From Adiantum capillus-veneris (lineage: Eukaryota > Streptophyta > Polypodiopsida > Polypodiales > Pteridaceae), in contig CM043942.1 of NCBI GenBank assembly GCA_014529385.2, positions 107,273,141 to 107,337,140 of the forward strand: a stretch of 64,000 nucleotides of DNA, in the 5' to 3' direction. Shown here piece after piece: positions 42,924-52,459 of this stretch. The notes below the pieces were generated by a model. It was given only the letters and a program-made list of their open reading frames with translations, ran no database searches and was not told the origin of the DNA. Every line of letters begins with the position of its first letter. The first letter of the stretch is position 1. Made by a program: the position numbers and the translations under genes.

Positions 42924-43429
42924 AATGGATGCAATAACTATACCTACACTTCCTCTTGTATACTCTTCATGACCATATCTTGATCAAGATCAATAAGAAG
43001 CAATTTGGACTCTATTGTTTTTTTTGTTGTGCAAGATAAATTGCTTCTTGTTTTTACTATTTTGTACATAAAAAGGTATAATAGAGTACATTCCAATCTC
43101 TAAATGATATCTAAGGAATAAACCTTGGTAGGATTCCCACCATGCACATGAAGTTTAGAGTGGTATAGTTGCAAAAAAACAAGCCAAAAACAGGATCCCT
43201 TTTTTCACAAAGTTTAGGTTCAAAACTGTTGTGCAAGAGTAAGCTTAATGGTGAGATCCATATTCCAAAAAACATGTCTAATTTTTTTCAGCTCATAAGG
43301 CAATTTTGTGGATATATAACACCTAGAAATTCATTTTCATACTCTTCAAATAGTTAAAGCAAAATGGTTACTTAACAAGACACAAAAGTGTTTAAGGACA
43401 TAAAAGTGTCATGTTACCAGTCTAGTGTT
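42924..43429. other. AT-rich spacer, no gene; copy b of the dispersed hairpin motif at about 43395-43434
   Basis: No coding homology. AAGGACATAAAAGTGTCATG and CTAGTGTTAATTGGG are the shared core of the dispersed motif. It sits next to the inner end of the right arm. Confidence 0.5.
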
Positions 43430-44044
43430 AATTGGGTTTGTTGTATACTACGTCTGTTTAATTGAGTTTTTTGTATAATACACCTAATTAAAGTGTATTA
43501 TACGTACGTCGTGAAAGTGAGAAAGCAAACAATCAATGCAACAAGCTCTCGAGGAGGAACTAGCTATCCCATTGGCATCTCAATACCACGTGATGCTCTA
43601 TACTTGGGGGATTCACTAATGGTACTAGGGAGACATCACCTACGTGCACCAAAATTACCCTTCTAACCTCGGTGGGGGATTCACTAATGGTACTAAGGAG
43701 ACATCACTTACATGCAACAAAACTACCTTTTTTACCCCTATGTGCTCTATATTTCTTGCCTTAGCAAAAACCCCTACTATACATGTACTTCCTACCACAC
43801 AATAATCATAAATGAATCCTCAGGATTCTACCATTACTATTTTTCATAGACAGAGCTACTAGGAGCATCGTTATGTATTCTTTCTTCACCATGTGGTGCA
43901 TGGATAGCCTCTTATGTTTGATCAGAAGGAGGTGGCATGACATCTTGAAGCATAATCTTCCTTGCCTCAACATCTTAGGTAGGATTCTTGTGCACTTTCT
44001 CCTCATTACCTATCAAGTATATAAGGAGGAGTAAGATCTCTCCT

Positions 44045-44179
44045 TGTCAGGAAAAGGGTAACTCTGGAGGTCAAGGACCGGGCCAAGGGCCGGCTGCTAA
44101 TGGTGACGGGATCCTAGGGGCAAGACCTATAAAGGGCGGTTGGGCGGAGGATCGAAGAAGGAAGTCCCAAAGCTTTACA
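44045..44179 (+). repeat. 5' LTR of the TRIM-like element
   Basis: TGTCAGGAAAAGGG...AGCTTTACA, 135 bp, GC-rich relative to surroundings, with CCTATAAAGGG as a TATA-like box at about 44126. Confidence 0.93.
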
Positions 44180-44180
44180 C

Positions 44181-44193
44181 TGGTATCAGAGCC
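44181..44193 (+). other. Primer-binding site, initiator tRNA-Met
   Basis: TGGTATCAGAGCC begins two bases after the 5' LTR. Confidence 0.92.
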
Positions 44194-46672
44194 ATAAGTT
44201 TTGGGGACCAGGGTGTGGTTCTCATGAGATTTTGGCATGATTTTGCATGTTCATGCAAAAGAGGAGGGCCGAAGATACCCCGCAGGTGGGCATGGCTGCT
44301 TAGCAGGCGAGGGGAGGCAGCGTGAGGATCGTGGGCAAGCACCCTTAGTCGGGGAGGGGATCTACATCATGCAAGAGTAACATCATCGGGGTTGCAAGGA
44401 CCAGGGGAGAAAATCCCGCTACGTCGCCATCTCCAACAGGGGCAAGCCCTGTGCGGTATCGCTCTCTCTCTCTCTTCTGCGATATGTTGCTACTGCGCCA
44501 TCGCCCAGGCGGCTTTCTTTTCACAGAGTGGGCACCCAAGGCCAAGGGCCTTAGGTTTTTTTTTAATGGCATAAGGACAGTTTCCTCTTACACAGTCCTC
44601 ACAGAGGCATTGTGGTGACTACGGGGAATAGGGAGATACAGTATTTTCTGAGATTACATAAAAATTTGTTGGAAAAGAATTCAACTTGAGGATTCCGATG
44701 ACCGTCTGAATCTTGTACCTTCGAACCATATTCGACGTGGTTATATTGGACAACATAACTGATCATTAGCGAGGCGTTTATTGAAAAGCTTATGTGCTCA
44801 TCGCCTATAAGTGAGTTTGACGCGCTTTCACAATCCAAAAAGCCTCAGCAAAAGGCATACTAGGAGTGCTCCAAGGAAGCCAAACCAATCCAGAACACAC
44901 ACAAACATTATCAAATGGGAAAGACTTCATCAGATGATATTGTTTCCACCTGCATGCATCGATATCAAAGGGTCAGAGGAGATACCATTGACTATATTGT
45001 CTTCATGGATTTACCAACAAGACTTCAGGTACTCCTGTTTCATGCTCCTAATGGTTATGGAATCACATAAATTTTGTTGAGGTTTGGACATTCCAACTTA
45101 GGCACAGATTGTCGCCCAAGGGGTTGGTTGGAATTTATCAAGCATGGCTTGATTTCCATTACAACAAGGTTGTTACTAGCTTGGACAATTTTATTTCTTT
45201 GTATGGATTGACATGCATGCTTGATTATTTATTTTTTTACTTGCATGAACATATGGCTTCTGCATATATAATTTGATGGCACACCATTTCAGACAAGCAC
45301 AGTTGTGTTAACACAAGCACAACTTGTGTTAAGTTATAGCAAGGCTTGTCAACATTACCAAAAGCATGATATTTTTGTTTTTGAAAACACGCTGTCCAAC
45401 AACCAATCACAGTCAAGCAAGGCTTGAGTGAGTCTTTCTCTCATTTCCATGCCAGGCTTCTTGCCTAGCAACGGTTAGAGTGCTGATGCTTGCAAATCTC
45501 ATGACGATTGGCCTTGATAAAAGCGACACAGGTACTCAGCAAGGCTGATCCTTTCCTGCAATGCCACTATGCTATGAAGCACCATGTAGAGCTTCGATTC
45601 TCGGCAAGCTGTTTTTTTACCATGATGCACTGAGACATGGATATGATACACCTATTGTCGGCTTGCATGCTCGGACGAGTTTTTCAAGACATCACTAGAG
45701 CACGGCTTCGTCTCCATAATCAAGCCAATCCGGTACAAGGTACATACTTTGCAAGGAATTTTTATTTTTATGTTTTGCTTTTCAATACATTGTACAATTC
45801 GACAAGGTCGATTACTTGTGACTGCTCGTCAAGGTCGACTTTCTTTGACTAGGACATTTGTCTATGAGAAAGAGTATCTGTAGCTCTAAGGCATGGTAGC
45901 ATCCAAAGTGGGTTTACTGAAAAGTATCATGCAAAGACAAGACTTCCATGTTTGGCCTATGCTATGACCATACAAACTTGGGAGGGACTTGACAATATGA
46001 ATGTCATTGTTGATTCCTCAACAATAATTGTGCTCCCCCTTTACCAGTCATCTTGGAAGACTATCTGTAAACCATGGGGGAAACACACCTCAGTACTGTC
46101 AGTTATCCAAGGGGATAGGCAGATTACAAATTGTAATCATGTGCTAAAGAATATGCAATACATTAGCACATAATAATACATTCGGTAAGCATTTATTTCT
46201 CTAATGGAAGTTTGCTTAGCTTAAGTTAAAACATGTTTGTGACTAGCATTGGTCTCTTCATGTATAAGTGAGGTTCTCAACCTTGAACACTAGTTCTAGT
46301 GGGGTTGTTTACTGATAAAATTTGAGAACAAGTCAAGGACTTAAAGTTGGCAGATGAGTTATGTCAAAAATTTCCTCCCATGGAAACTAAGCAGATGTGC
46401 TATTTCGGGTACATTTTGGTCGTGATAACTCGTTTAGCATGCTCACATGCGTTCTAAATGGAGTCTAAACACTATGATTGGATAGGAACCGGTAACACAA
46501 GACGGTTGCAAATGGACAACAATGTGAAAAATCAAGATGTTATTCTTGGTTTCATTGAACCTCCTATTGAACCATGTTCCGGTGGATCCATGAAGGATCC
46601 CTCTGGGAAATACATTAGTGTACCATCACTCTTGTTTTCGATGACGAAAATGCTTCTCCAAGGGGGGAGTAA

Positions 46673-46807
46673 TGTTAGGACAAGGGTCACTCTGGAGGTC
46701 AAGGACCGGGCCAAGGACCGGCTGTTAATGGAGACGGGATCCTAGGGGCAAAGCCTATAAAGGGTGGTTGGGCGGAGGATCGAAGAAGGCAGTCCCAGAG
46801 CTTTACA
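46673..46807 (+). repeat. 3' LTR of the TRIM-like element
   Basis: TGTTAGGACAAGGG...AGCTTTACA, same length as the 5' LTR, preceded by AAGGGGGGAG. Confidence 0.93.
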
Positions 46808-47798
46808 CTGCTTATGCCATGTGTATCATAAAAATGGTTGTAGTCATTGGAGATCTACTCTCCACCAAATTATCAGTTCGTATGCACTTAATCATCATGT
46901 CTCACCAATGTTGTGCAAATGAAATCCATCTCTCTAAGGCATCATCCTTTAATTTTTCATTAAAAGATGTGTTTAAACCTTACAATTTGCATCATCTGCA
47001 AAAGTGGTAAAACATGCATCACCAAGTGGCAAGCATGCAGACTACCAACACAAAGATAAAACAAATCTAGAGAAAAAATTAAGAGGAGGGACAACAATTG
47101 TAGGGGTCCAACATGAGAAGTGAGGAGATGTGTGGGTAGCCAGAGTTTGAGGAGGATGAGGAGAACTCCCCCTTTTGAGAATAGACCCTGGTCCGTGAGC
47201 AAGCAGAGGGTGAGGCGCCTTTGAGGAAGGGATTCCTTCTTGTGAGCAAGAGCGACAGAGGTAGTCTTGTTGGACTGTAGATGTCTATGATGACAAGGCC
47301 TTGTGCATGAGGTGCTTTTATCCCAAGGTAGTCACCAAGGTTTACCAGATGGTGTCACGTAAGTGTAGAGTGGGGTGTTTTTATAAGGCAGAAAAGTTGG
47401 ATTTTACAGAGGGTCCCATATATAGGGGTAAAAAATTAGGTACACGTAGGTGACACCTCCCTAGTACTAATATTGAATTCCTTCCGGCTCTTGTGTTAGT
47501 TTGATTTGCTCGCTTTGAAACCACATAGCTAACATATTGTAGCTAAGGTTGAAGGGTGTCGATTGTTATGTTTTAAAGGGAGAGGGTATTTCTATGTGGA
47601 GCTTTGAAAAAAATATGATGGTGTGTTAACTAAGTAAGTATTTTCTTCCATCCTCATCTTGGCAGGCAAATTAATGTGCTAGGCTTAATACAAGTCTAGA
47701 AGGTCAAAAGGTGGGCGAAAGGGAAGTCGTTATTACCAAAAGCACATGTGCATTGTGCTGGTTGTTCCCAGGTTAAGAAGTCGCGGCTGGATAAAGGA

Positions 47799-47805
47799 TA
47801 TAAAG
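47799..47805 (+). promoter_or_regulatory. TATA box of the dirigent gene
   Basis: TATAAAG lies 162 bp upstream of the ATG, which gives a 5' UTR of about 135 bp with a C run and a (CA)n tract at 47880-47922. The block is conserved in the left arm. A palindromic AAGCACATGTGCATT (about 47740) lies upstream. Confidence 0.6.
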
Positions 47806-47890
47806 AGTGGCGAACAGCACCAACGACGTCAAATCTTCCCTTCTCTTCGATTCATCTTGTTCCCACTCTCTCTCCCCCCCCACACACAGA

Positions 47891-47923
<33 letters not shown>

Positions 47924-47966
47924 CTAACAATAGCAATATTAATAAGGCGCTCATCTGCGTGCGGAT

Positions 47967-48503
47967 ATGGCGTCATCGAAGGGGGGCGCTCTAATAAGAA
48001 CAACAGTCATGATAATGATGATGACGATGGTGCAAATGCCTGCAGCAGCTGGGGCGGCGAGAGTACCTGACTGGAGCATCATGCCAACGTCGCTGGAATA
48101 CTACGTGCACGTGGGCTTCGGGCTACCTGACCTAGGCACCCTCATTACTTCTATCGACTCCTCCGGCTCCACTGGTACCTTCGGCCAAACGCAACTCTTT
48201 GCCTTCAACGTCACCGAGAGTGCCGACCCCTCCTCCCTCCTACTAGGCTCCATGCGCGGCTACACTGTCCAGGCCAGCTCCACCGCCGACTTCCATGGCG
48301 TGGAAGTGGAGGTCCTCTCTTACGCTGACGGCTCCCTCAATGGTACCCTCAGCCTCCAAGGCCTTATCAATGCGGGCACTAACGAGATCGCCATTGTCGG
48401 TGGCACCGGCGACTTCCGCGGTGCTCGTGGCTATGGCATTATCACCTTCCTCAACTCCACTGCTACCGTGGCCGTCTACCAGCACCAGCTCTTCTTCCTC
48501 TAG
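47967..48503 (+). CDS. Dirigent family protein
   Basis: Dirigent proteins act in the cell wall space. They steer radical coupling of phenolics such as coniferyl alcohol in lignan or lignin synthesis, or help make related terpenoids. The 178 residues fit the family's usual length of about 180-190. A signal peptide is likely (residues 1 to about 31, basic start, Met-rich core, AAAGAA end). The domain follows: LEYYVHVGF, NVTESADPSSLLLGSMRGY, VEVLSYADGSLNGTLSLQG and the signature EIAIVGGTGDFRGARGYGI. NVT, NGT and NST are possible N-glycosylation sites. It lacks introns, as is common in the family. A truncated copy lies at 13207-13475 in the opposite arm. The coding part is better conserved between arms than the flanks. 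Substrate cannot be told. Confidence 0.9.
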   Translation: MASSKGGALIRTTVMIMMMTMVQMPAAAGAARVPDWSIMPTSLEYYVHVGFGLPDLGTLITSIDSSGSTGTFGQTQLFAFNVTESADPSSLLLGSMRGYTVQASSTADFHGVEVEVLSYADGSLNGTLSLQGLINAGTNEIAIVGGTGDFRGARGYGIITFLNSTATVAVYQHQLFFL

Positions 48504-48979
48504 CTAGAAGCTTAATATTAATGGCTTTGACGTTACTCATATTAGCCCTCTTGGCCTCACCATCCATCGGGGCCTCCCTCCTCTTCTTCCCACAAGATCT
48601 AGCTTATTTCAATATCATGATAACATTCATTCCTCTATATATAGCTTCCCTGTGTATATTCTCACGCTAAAAACAATATTTGCAAACCACACAATTGTGG
48701 GCAACTTTATATTTATATTTTTGCTGCAAGTCATGCTTCTTGTTGTAATGTCTGGAAATTCTAACCAAATGCAAGGTGGTTCATGCAAAGCTAATATAAT
48801 TCCTACTCCAAAACAAAATTAATAGATGACACGTTAGCTCTAGGTGTGGTTGGCACACAATTTACAAAGCCTAATCAAAGAAAAACATGCTATCAACAAC
48901 AATTCCATCATATTGACGTTGCGCGCACAAATGGATCAACTCCTCTCCACCCTATAATGTTTCCTTTTTGTTTGCATTA

Positions 48980-50176
48980 TGATTATCGTGCAGACAATGC
49001 ATCTAACTACAAAGGTGCAGGGGCATGCAATCTAAAAAAGAATCCTGAGCTTACATGGGTTCAATGTACTGCCCACACTTTGAATTTCTTCTCAAGGACT
49101 TTGAAAAAGTATCATTAGTGAGCTCAAGTTTATTAGAAAGCATGCTTTTTACTTATGGGGTGAAAGCATGTTATCCTGTCATGCTTTTTCATGTCCCGGA
49201 CAATGCTAACTAGCACAATTTTGACATATGCTAACCAGTACAATAACTTGAGCTACATCTCCAAGATCTATGACATATGATATATCAATAGAAAGCACTT
49301 GAAACAAAGAATCCAAATGTACAGCCTCCGACAAATTTTGATATTATTTGTAAAAAATTTACCGGACGTCCAACTTTTTGAAGATGTGCTAACTTGAAAC
49401 TGCTAACTAGCACAAAAAGCGCGACAGGTTAACATGCTTTCACCCTATGCTCACTTTAAAATAGCCTTTGTGAAACAATCACAGATAGAAGATGGCGTAT
49501 TTGGATTGCGGCAGGTATCCCTGATATGAGCCAATAGCCACCAAGTGCGTTCAGCTTGTGATTCTTGAGTATTCCAAAGAAATATCAATTTTTTTGTCAT
49601 TGTTATATAGCCTTTGATGCATCTAGTACACTTGGTTGATAAAGATGCATTCATATTTGGACGGGTCTTTTGGTACATGCATGAGGTTGTTTGCAAGCTG
49701 AAGGAGAGTACGTCCTTTGCAACACGAGTGAAAAATATGATGGTCTCTTTTGGTGAGAAATGTTGGGATCAAGTATGTACCTATTTACATGGGGCAGGCT
49801 AAATGCACAATCAATCTACTAATGATGAGTTCATCAATTTCTTTAATAAAGTGTGTACACAGTTATACAGTTATACAAATGGCAAGGTATCTTATACGCA
49901 AAAGATAGCTTACACCAATAGAGAAGGAATGTTCGGGGATCCATGACCCATAGATGCAATCAAGACATTGAGTACAACTGTTTGGTGGAAGGCGTGGAGA
50001 AAGTGGAGCTATAGCGCATGTCTATTCAAGTCTTGTCATTGGCCACCTCTATTGAAATCTATAAGTAAAATTGGTCACTGTGAGCCAATAGGGATAGCTA
50101 CACGAGCTACAAAGCAAAGCTTTGGATGTTTTTGAACCCACGAATCAATTGAATGTGAAACCCACTATAATGATGA
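48980..50176 (+). pseudogene. hAT-family transposase fragment, interrupted by a MITE and cut by an LTR
   Basis: The frame reads RADNASNYKGAGACNL and then ELTWVQCTAHTLNFF, a classic hAT transposase block (TDNGSNY and C-A-H motifs around the second catalytic Asp). A frameshift follows, then IISELKFIRKHA at the edge of the MITE (49158-49445). Beyond it, 49614-49830 encodes HLVHLVDKDAFIFGRVFWYM and WDQVCTYLHGAG-stop-MHN, matching the hAT segment before the conserved LHAAGYFLNP-like motif, with stop in place of Tyr. The rest is degenerate to 50176, where LTR sequence of the Tat element begins. No hAT termini seen. Confidence 0.75.
49158..49445. mobile_element. MITE, 288 bp, 23-bp terminal inverted repeats
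   Basis: GGGTGAAAGCATGTTATCCT (49158 onward) and the complement of the end at 49423-49445 match at 22 of 23 positions. TATG flanks both sides. The interior is non-coding and repeats GCTAACTAGCACAA-like phrases. It lies inside the hAT fragment, so it inserted after that element. Confidence 0.85.
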
Positions 50177-50574
50177 AAGACTAAGCTTGGATACTTTGTC
50201 TCTCTTCCAACGTGAAGAAATGGACAACAATGATGTATAAGTGTCTTGGTGTTTTTTTTTTTTAAAGTTCTTGATAGCTTGTCTCTGGGTGTTGTCATCA
50301 ATTTGGCCATAAATCCCACATACTGTAAGAGGGCGACAGGGTGGAGAGGACTCCCCTGGCCTTAAGACAGTGACTGGGGTTGTTTTTCTTGTGATGTGTT
50401 GTGGTGTAATTTACTCAAGCTATGTTGAACAAATAGTAATCTCACTTTGATTGGTCATGACAGATTTGTAAGAAGATATTAATGCAACAAGCACCCCCTC
50501 CCCTTTCTCTCTCTTTCTTACATATATAATTGTGTTTGCTTGATCATTGCTGATACATTTCGAAGCAGCCCGAG

Positions 50575-50634
<60 letters not shown>

Positions 50635-50808
50635 ACGCGTCCTAGTTCACATCCAAAACTAGGTGGTGCCCCAAATTTGTGTAGGGTTAGGTTGTGTGTT
50701 TGTGTGTGTGTTTGTTGTTTTTTCCAACCCCAACCCAATTGAGCAGCACGGGAGCTTAGAAGAGTGCTTAGAGGCCACTCTTATTGTTGCCTGCCCCGGA
50801 CTGCCTCA
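50177..50808 (+). repeat. Truncated 5' LTR of gypsy-3
   Basis: Matches 59545-60156 at well over 90 percent by eye. A pure (CT)n microsatellite at about 50576-50632 is longer than its partner in the 3' LTR. It ends GCCTCA and is followed by TTGGTGCCCCCACTGAGGACC, the likely primer site, tRNA not assigned. Confidence 0.8.
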
Positions 50809-50885
50809 AATTGGTGCCCCCACTGAGGACCAACTTGTGTATGTTTTTGTGTAGGATCAATCTTTAGAATAGTCAAGTAGTTTGC

Positions 50886-51332
50886 ATGAAGCACGAGAAT
50901 TTGTATGATCCTTTCACTCCGATTACAAGGCAAAAGGTACACATCATTGCTAGTACTAAGTTGCAATTTCAATGTGTAATTCATAGAATTTTAGGTTCTC
51001 TTAGGTTAGCCGAAATAAACGCTTCAGTAAATCCTTTTATTTTGCCTCTCATTAGGTACGATCTTAGTTTCGATGTATATATATTTGTTCTATTTTAGGC
51101 ATTAGGTTATGTATAGAGCATGGATAATGGCTTAGAAATTTTCCCTTTTTACTTCACACCACATATTAGGATAAATATTGCACTCAGTAGAAAGATACAT
51201 TTTGAGGAGCGTATGGTGTTTATGTTTGGGGCTGAAAAAATAGGGAAAATTCTTGCATCTCTACAACCTGTCATCCTACCTCTCATCAACTACCACACTT
51301 CTTTTGATGTACATGTGTTCAGTTTATTTTAA
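50886..51332 (+). other. Two similar short leader ORFs in gypsy-3
   Basis: 50886-51098 ends PFILPLIRYDLSFDVYIFVLF-like and 51120-51332 ends with PVILPLINYHTSFDVHVFSL; about 13 of the last 21 residues agree, and both stop at the same relative place. They look like a tandem duplication of one coding or formerly coding segment in the untranslated leader. Earlier residues agree less. Function unknown. Confidence 0.4.
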
Positions 51333-51387
51333 AATGAAGTGCAGCCAAGAAAAATAGTGTGTATGTTGGTTTTTTCTTTGTCCAAGT

Positions 51388-51905
51388 TTGTTACAAAAAC
51401 AAAAAACGATCATTTGTTCTAACAAGGAGTGTGTGTGCAGTGAAAGTTCAATCCTTAGAGATCTAGCTCTATTACCGATTGAGTTGCAGGAGCAGGTAGT
51501 AGAGTGTCTCCCTCATAACAAGAGGGTGGTGAAGCTAAGACGAAAGGTCCTGCGTGTGGATTCCATTTTCCTTTTGCTGTTGGGCACTAAGGAAGACCGC
51601 ACATTCATCCAAATAGTGTGTGCCCTAAGATTGGTAAATAGAGTGAAATTTGGTGTGTGCATTTCACCATTGAGGGAGACTCTTCAGGAAACTTGCAGTC
51701 AGAGTTCATGCTTCATAGACTCACATTTGGTGAATTTTTCCCTCATTTGCGTCTTATTAATAGTCTTCCTTTCACTTTCAACAAAGGAGATAGGGAGCTA
51801 TTTAGGGCTTGTCTTAATAAAGAGAGCATAGAGAAGATTGCAAATTTGTGTAAATACTCATCCTTCTCTACTTTCTATAACACTTTGTTCATAGAGACAT
51901 TGTAA
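51388..51905 (+). pseudogene. Gypsy-3 leader ORF A, frameshifted
   Basis: The first frame contains LPIELQEQVVECLPHNKRVV and DRTFIQIVCALRLVNRVKF. The sequence continues in another frame from about 51657 with LHRLTFGEFFPHLRLINSLP and NKGDRELFRACLNKES. The combined order matches leader ORF B (51976-52410) segment for segment, so A and B are paralogues in tandem and A is frameshifted. It lies between the primer site and gag, where Ogre elements carry an extra ORF1. No known domain is visible. It may be an accessory protein of the element. Confidence 0.55.
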
Positions 51906-51975
51906 ATCTCTTGATGCTTATGAATGATTTAACCATAATCCTAAGGAGTTTCTGTTCAGGAGTCTTGTAGCACAA

Positions 51976-52410
51976 GTGGAGTCTTTAAATCTTGCAAGCT
52001 TGATTGGATTTGATGAGGATTTTCTTTATGAAATTGTGAGAAGATTGCCTCATTCCGACTATGTGGAACTCGAAGGAAAGGAGCTCCTAGTCAACTGCTA
52101 CTTTCTCACAGCCTTCGACGAGCATGAAGATCTAGTTTTTATACAAACCGCTTGTGCATTGGGAATTGTAGAGCAAGTGCAATTCATTACTTGGGACGTG
52201 GTTGCTCTTCTAGATCCAGAAAATGAAGTTCTAGAGATTTATGTTTATCGCCTTAGCTTTAAAGAATTTCAACCCTTCTTAGAGCTCATAAATAGTCTAC
52301 CTTTTTGTTTTCATCAAACAAATCGAGACCTCATTGAAGCTTGGATAGCTGAAGAAGAAAACCTAGAGTGGTACTTTCTTACTTCTTCATTTGCAGGCGA
52401 GTGGTTCTAA
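51976..52410 (+). CDS. Gypsy-3 leader ORF B (accessory protein, unknown function)
   Basis: An uninterrupted 144-codon frame: MESLNLASLIGFDEDFLYEI, VRRLPHSDYVELEGKELL, DLVFIQTACALGIVEQVQFI, YRLSFKEFQPFLELINSLPF and ending AGEWF. It is acidic and predicted largely helical by composition, with no signal peptide or zinc motif. It ends 49 bp upstream of gag. It matches leader ORF A along its length. The position recalls the ORF1 of Ogre-type Tat elements, whose function is also unknown; I cannot tell whether the two are homologous. Confidence 0.6.
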   Translation: MESLNLASLIGFDEDFLYEIVRRLPHSDYVELEGKELLVNCYFLTAFDEHEDLVFIQTACALGIVEQVQFITWDVVALLDPENEVLEIYVYRLSFKEFQPFLELINSLPFCFHQTNRDLIEAWIAEEENLEWYFLTSSFAGEWF

Positions 52411-52459
52411 GTTTCTATTGTATCCCTTGTTGCAACTCATGTTGTAATCCTTCATAATA

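Larger units (their letters stand above)
44045..46807 (+). mobile_element. Short-LTR non-autonomous retrotransposon (TRIM-like), 2763 bp
   Basis: Two 135-bp LTRs (44045-44179 and 46673-46807; about a dozen differences) flank a 2.5-kb interior. TGGTATCAGAGCC, a perfect initiator tRNA-Met primer site, is at 44181-44193. AAGGGGGGAGTAA, a polypurine tract, precedes the 3' LTR. CTCCT (44040-44044) and CTGCT (46808-46812) flank it, and the opposite arm carries the empty site as AAGGAGAG (near 19000, reverse orientation), which confirms a 5-bp duplication with one substitution. No gag or pol frames are visible. Its LTRs are of TRIM size but the interior is longer than in classical TRIMs. Confidence 0.93.
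43679..47478 (+). mobile_element. Terminal-inverted-repeat DNA element, right-arm copy, split by the short-LTR element
   Basis: Left end ATTCACTAATGGTACTAAGG and right end (reverse strand) ATTCAATATTAGTACTAGGG share about 60 bp of inverted similarity including CATCAC/TGTCACCTACGTG and TTTTTTACCCC. Without the inserted LTR element it is about 1.03 kb. A second copy of the left end starts 68 bp upstream at 43611. No transposase is recognisable, so it is non-autonomous or an eroded fragment. TSD not determined. Confidence 0.55.
43430..48976 (-). repeat. Right arm of the large inverted duplication
   Basis: Reverse-complement partner of 12765-20860. The arm is about 2.8 kb without the 44045-46807 insertion. 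The outer homology ends near 48976, just where hAT transposase sequence begins. The inner end lies near 43430. It retains the empty site of gypsy-1 (ACAATATGTTAGC near 47535). Confidence 0.85.

Noticed and set aside
48243-48485. Minus-strand frame over the dirigent gene
   Set aside because: Shadow of the dirigent coding sequence; the plus frame has the family signature, signal peptide and TATA box.
51976-52410. F-box protein captured by the Tat element
   Set aside because: The helical LP-containing start is superficially F-box-like, but the F-box core residues are not in place.
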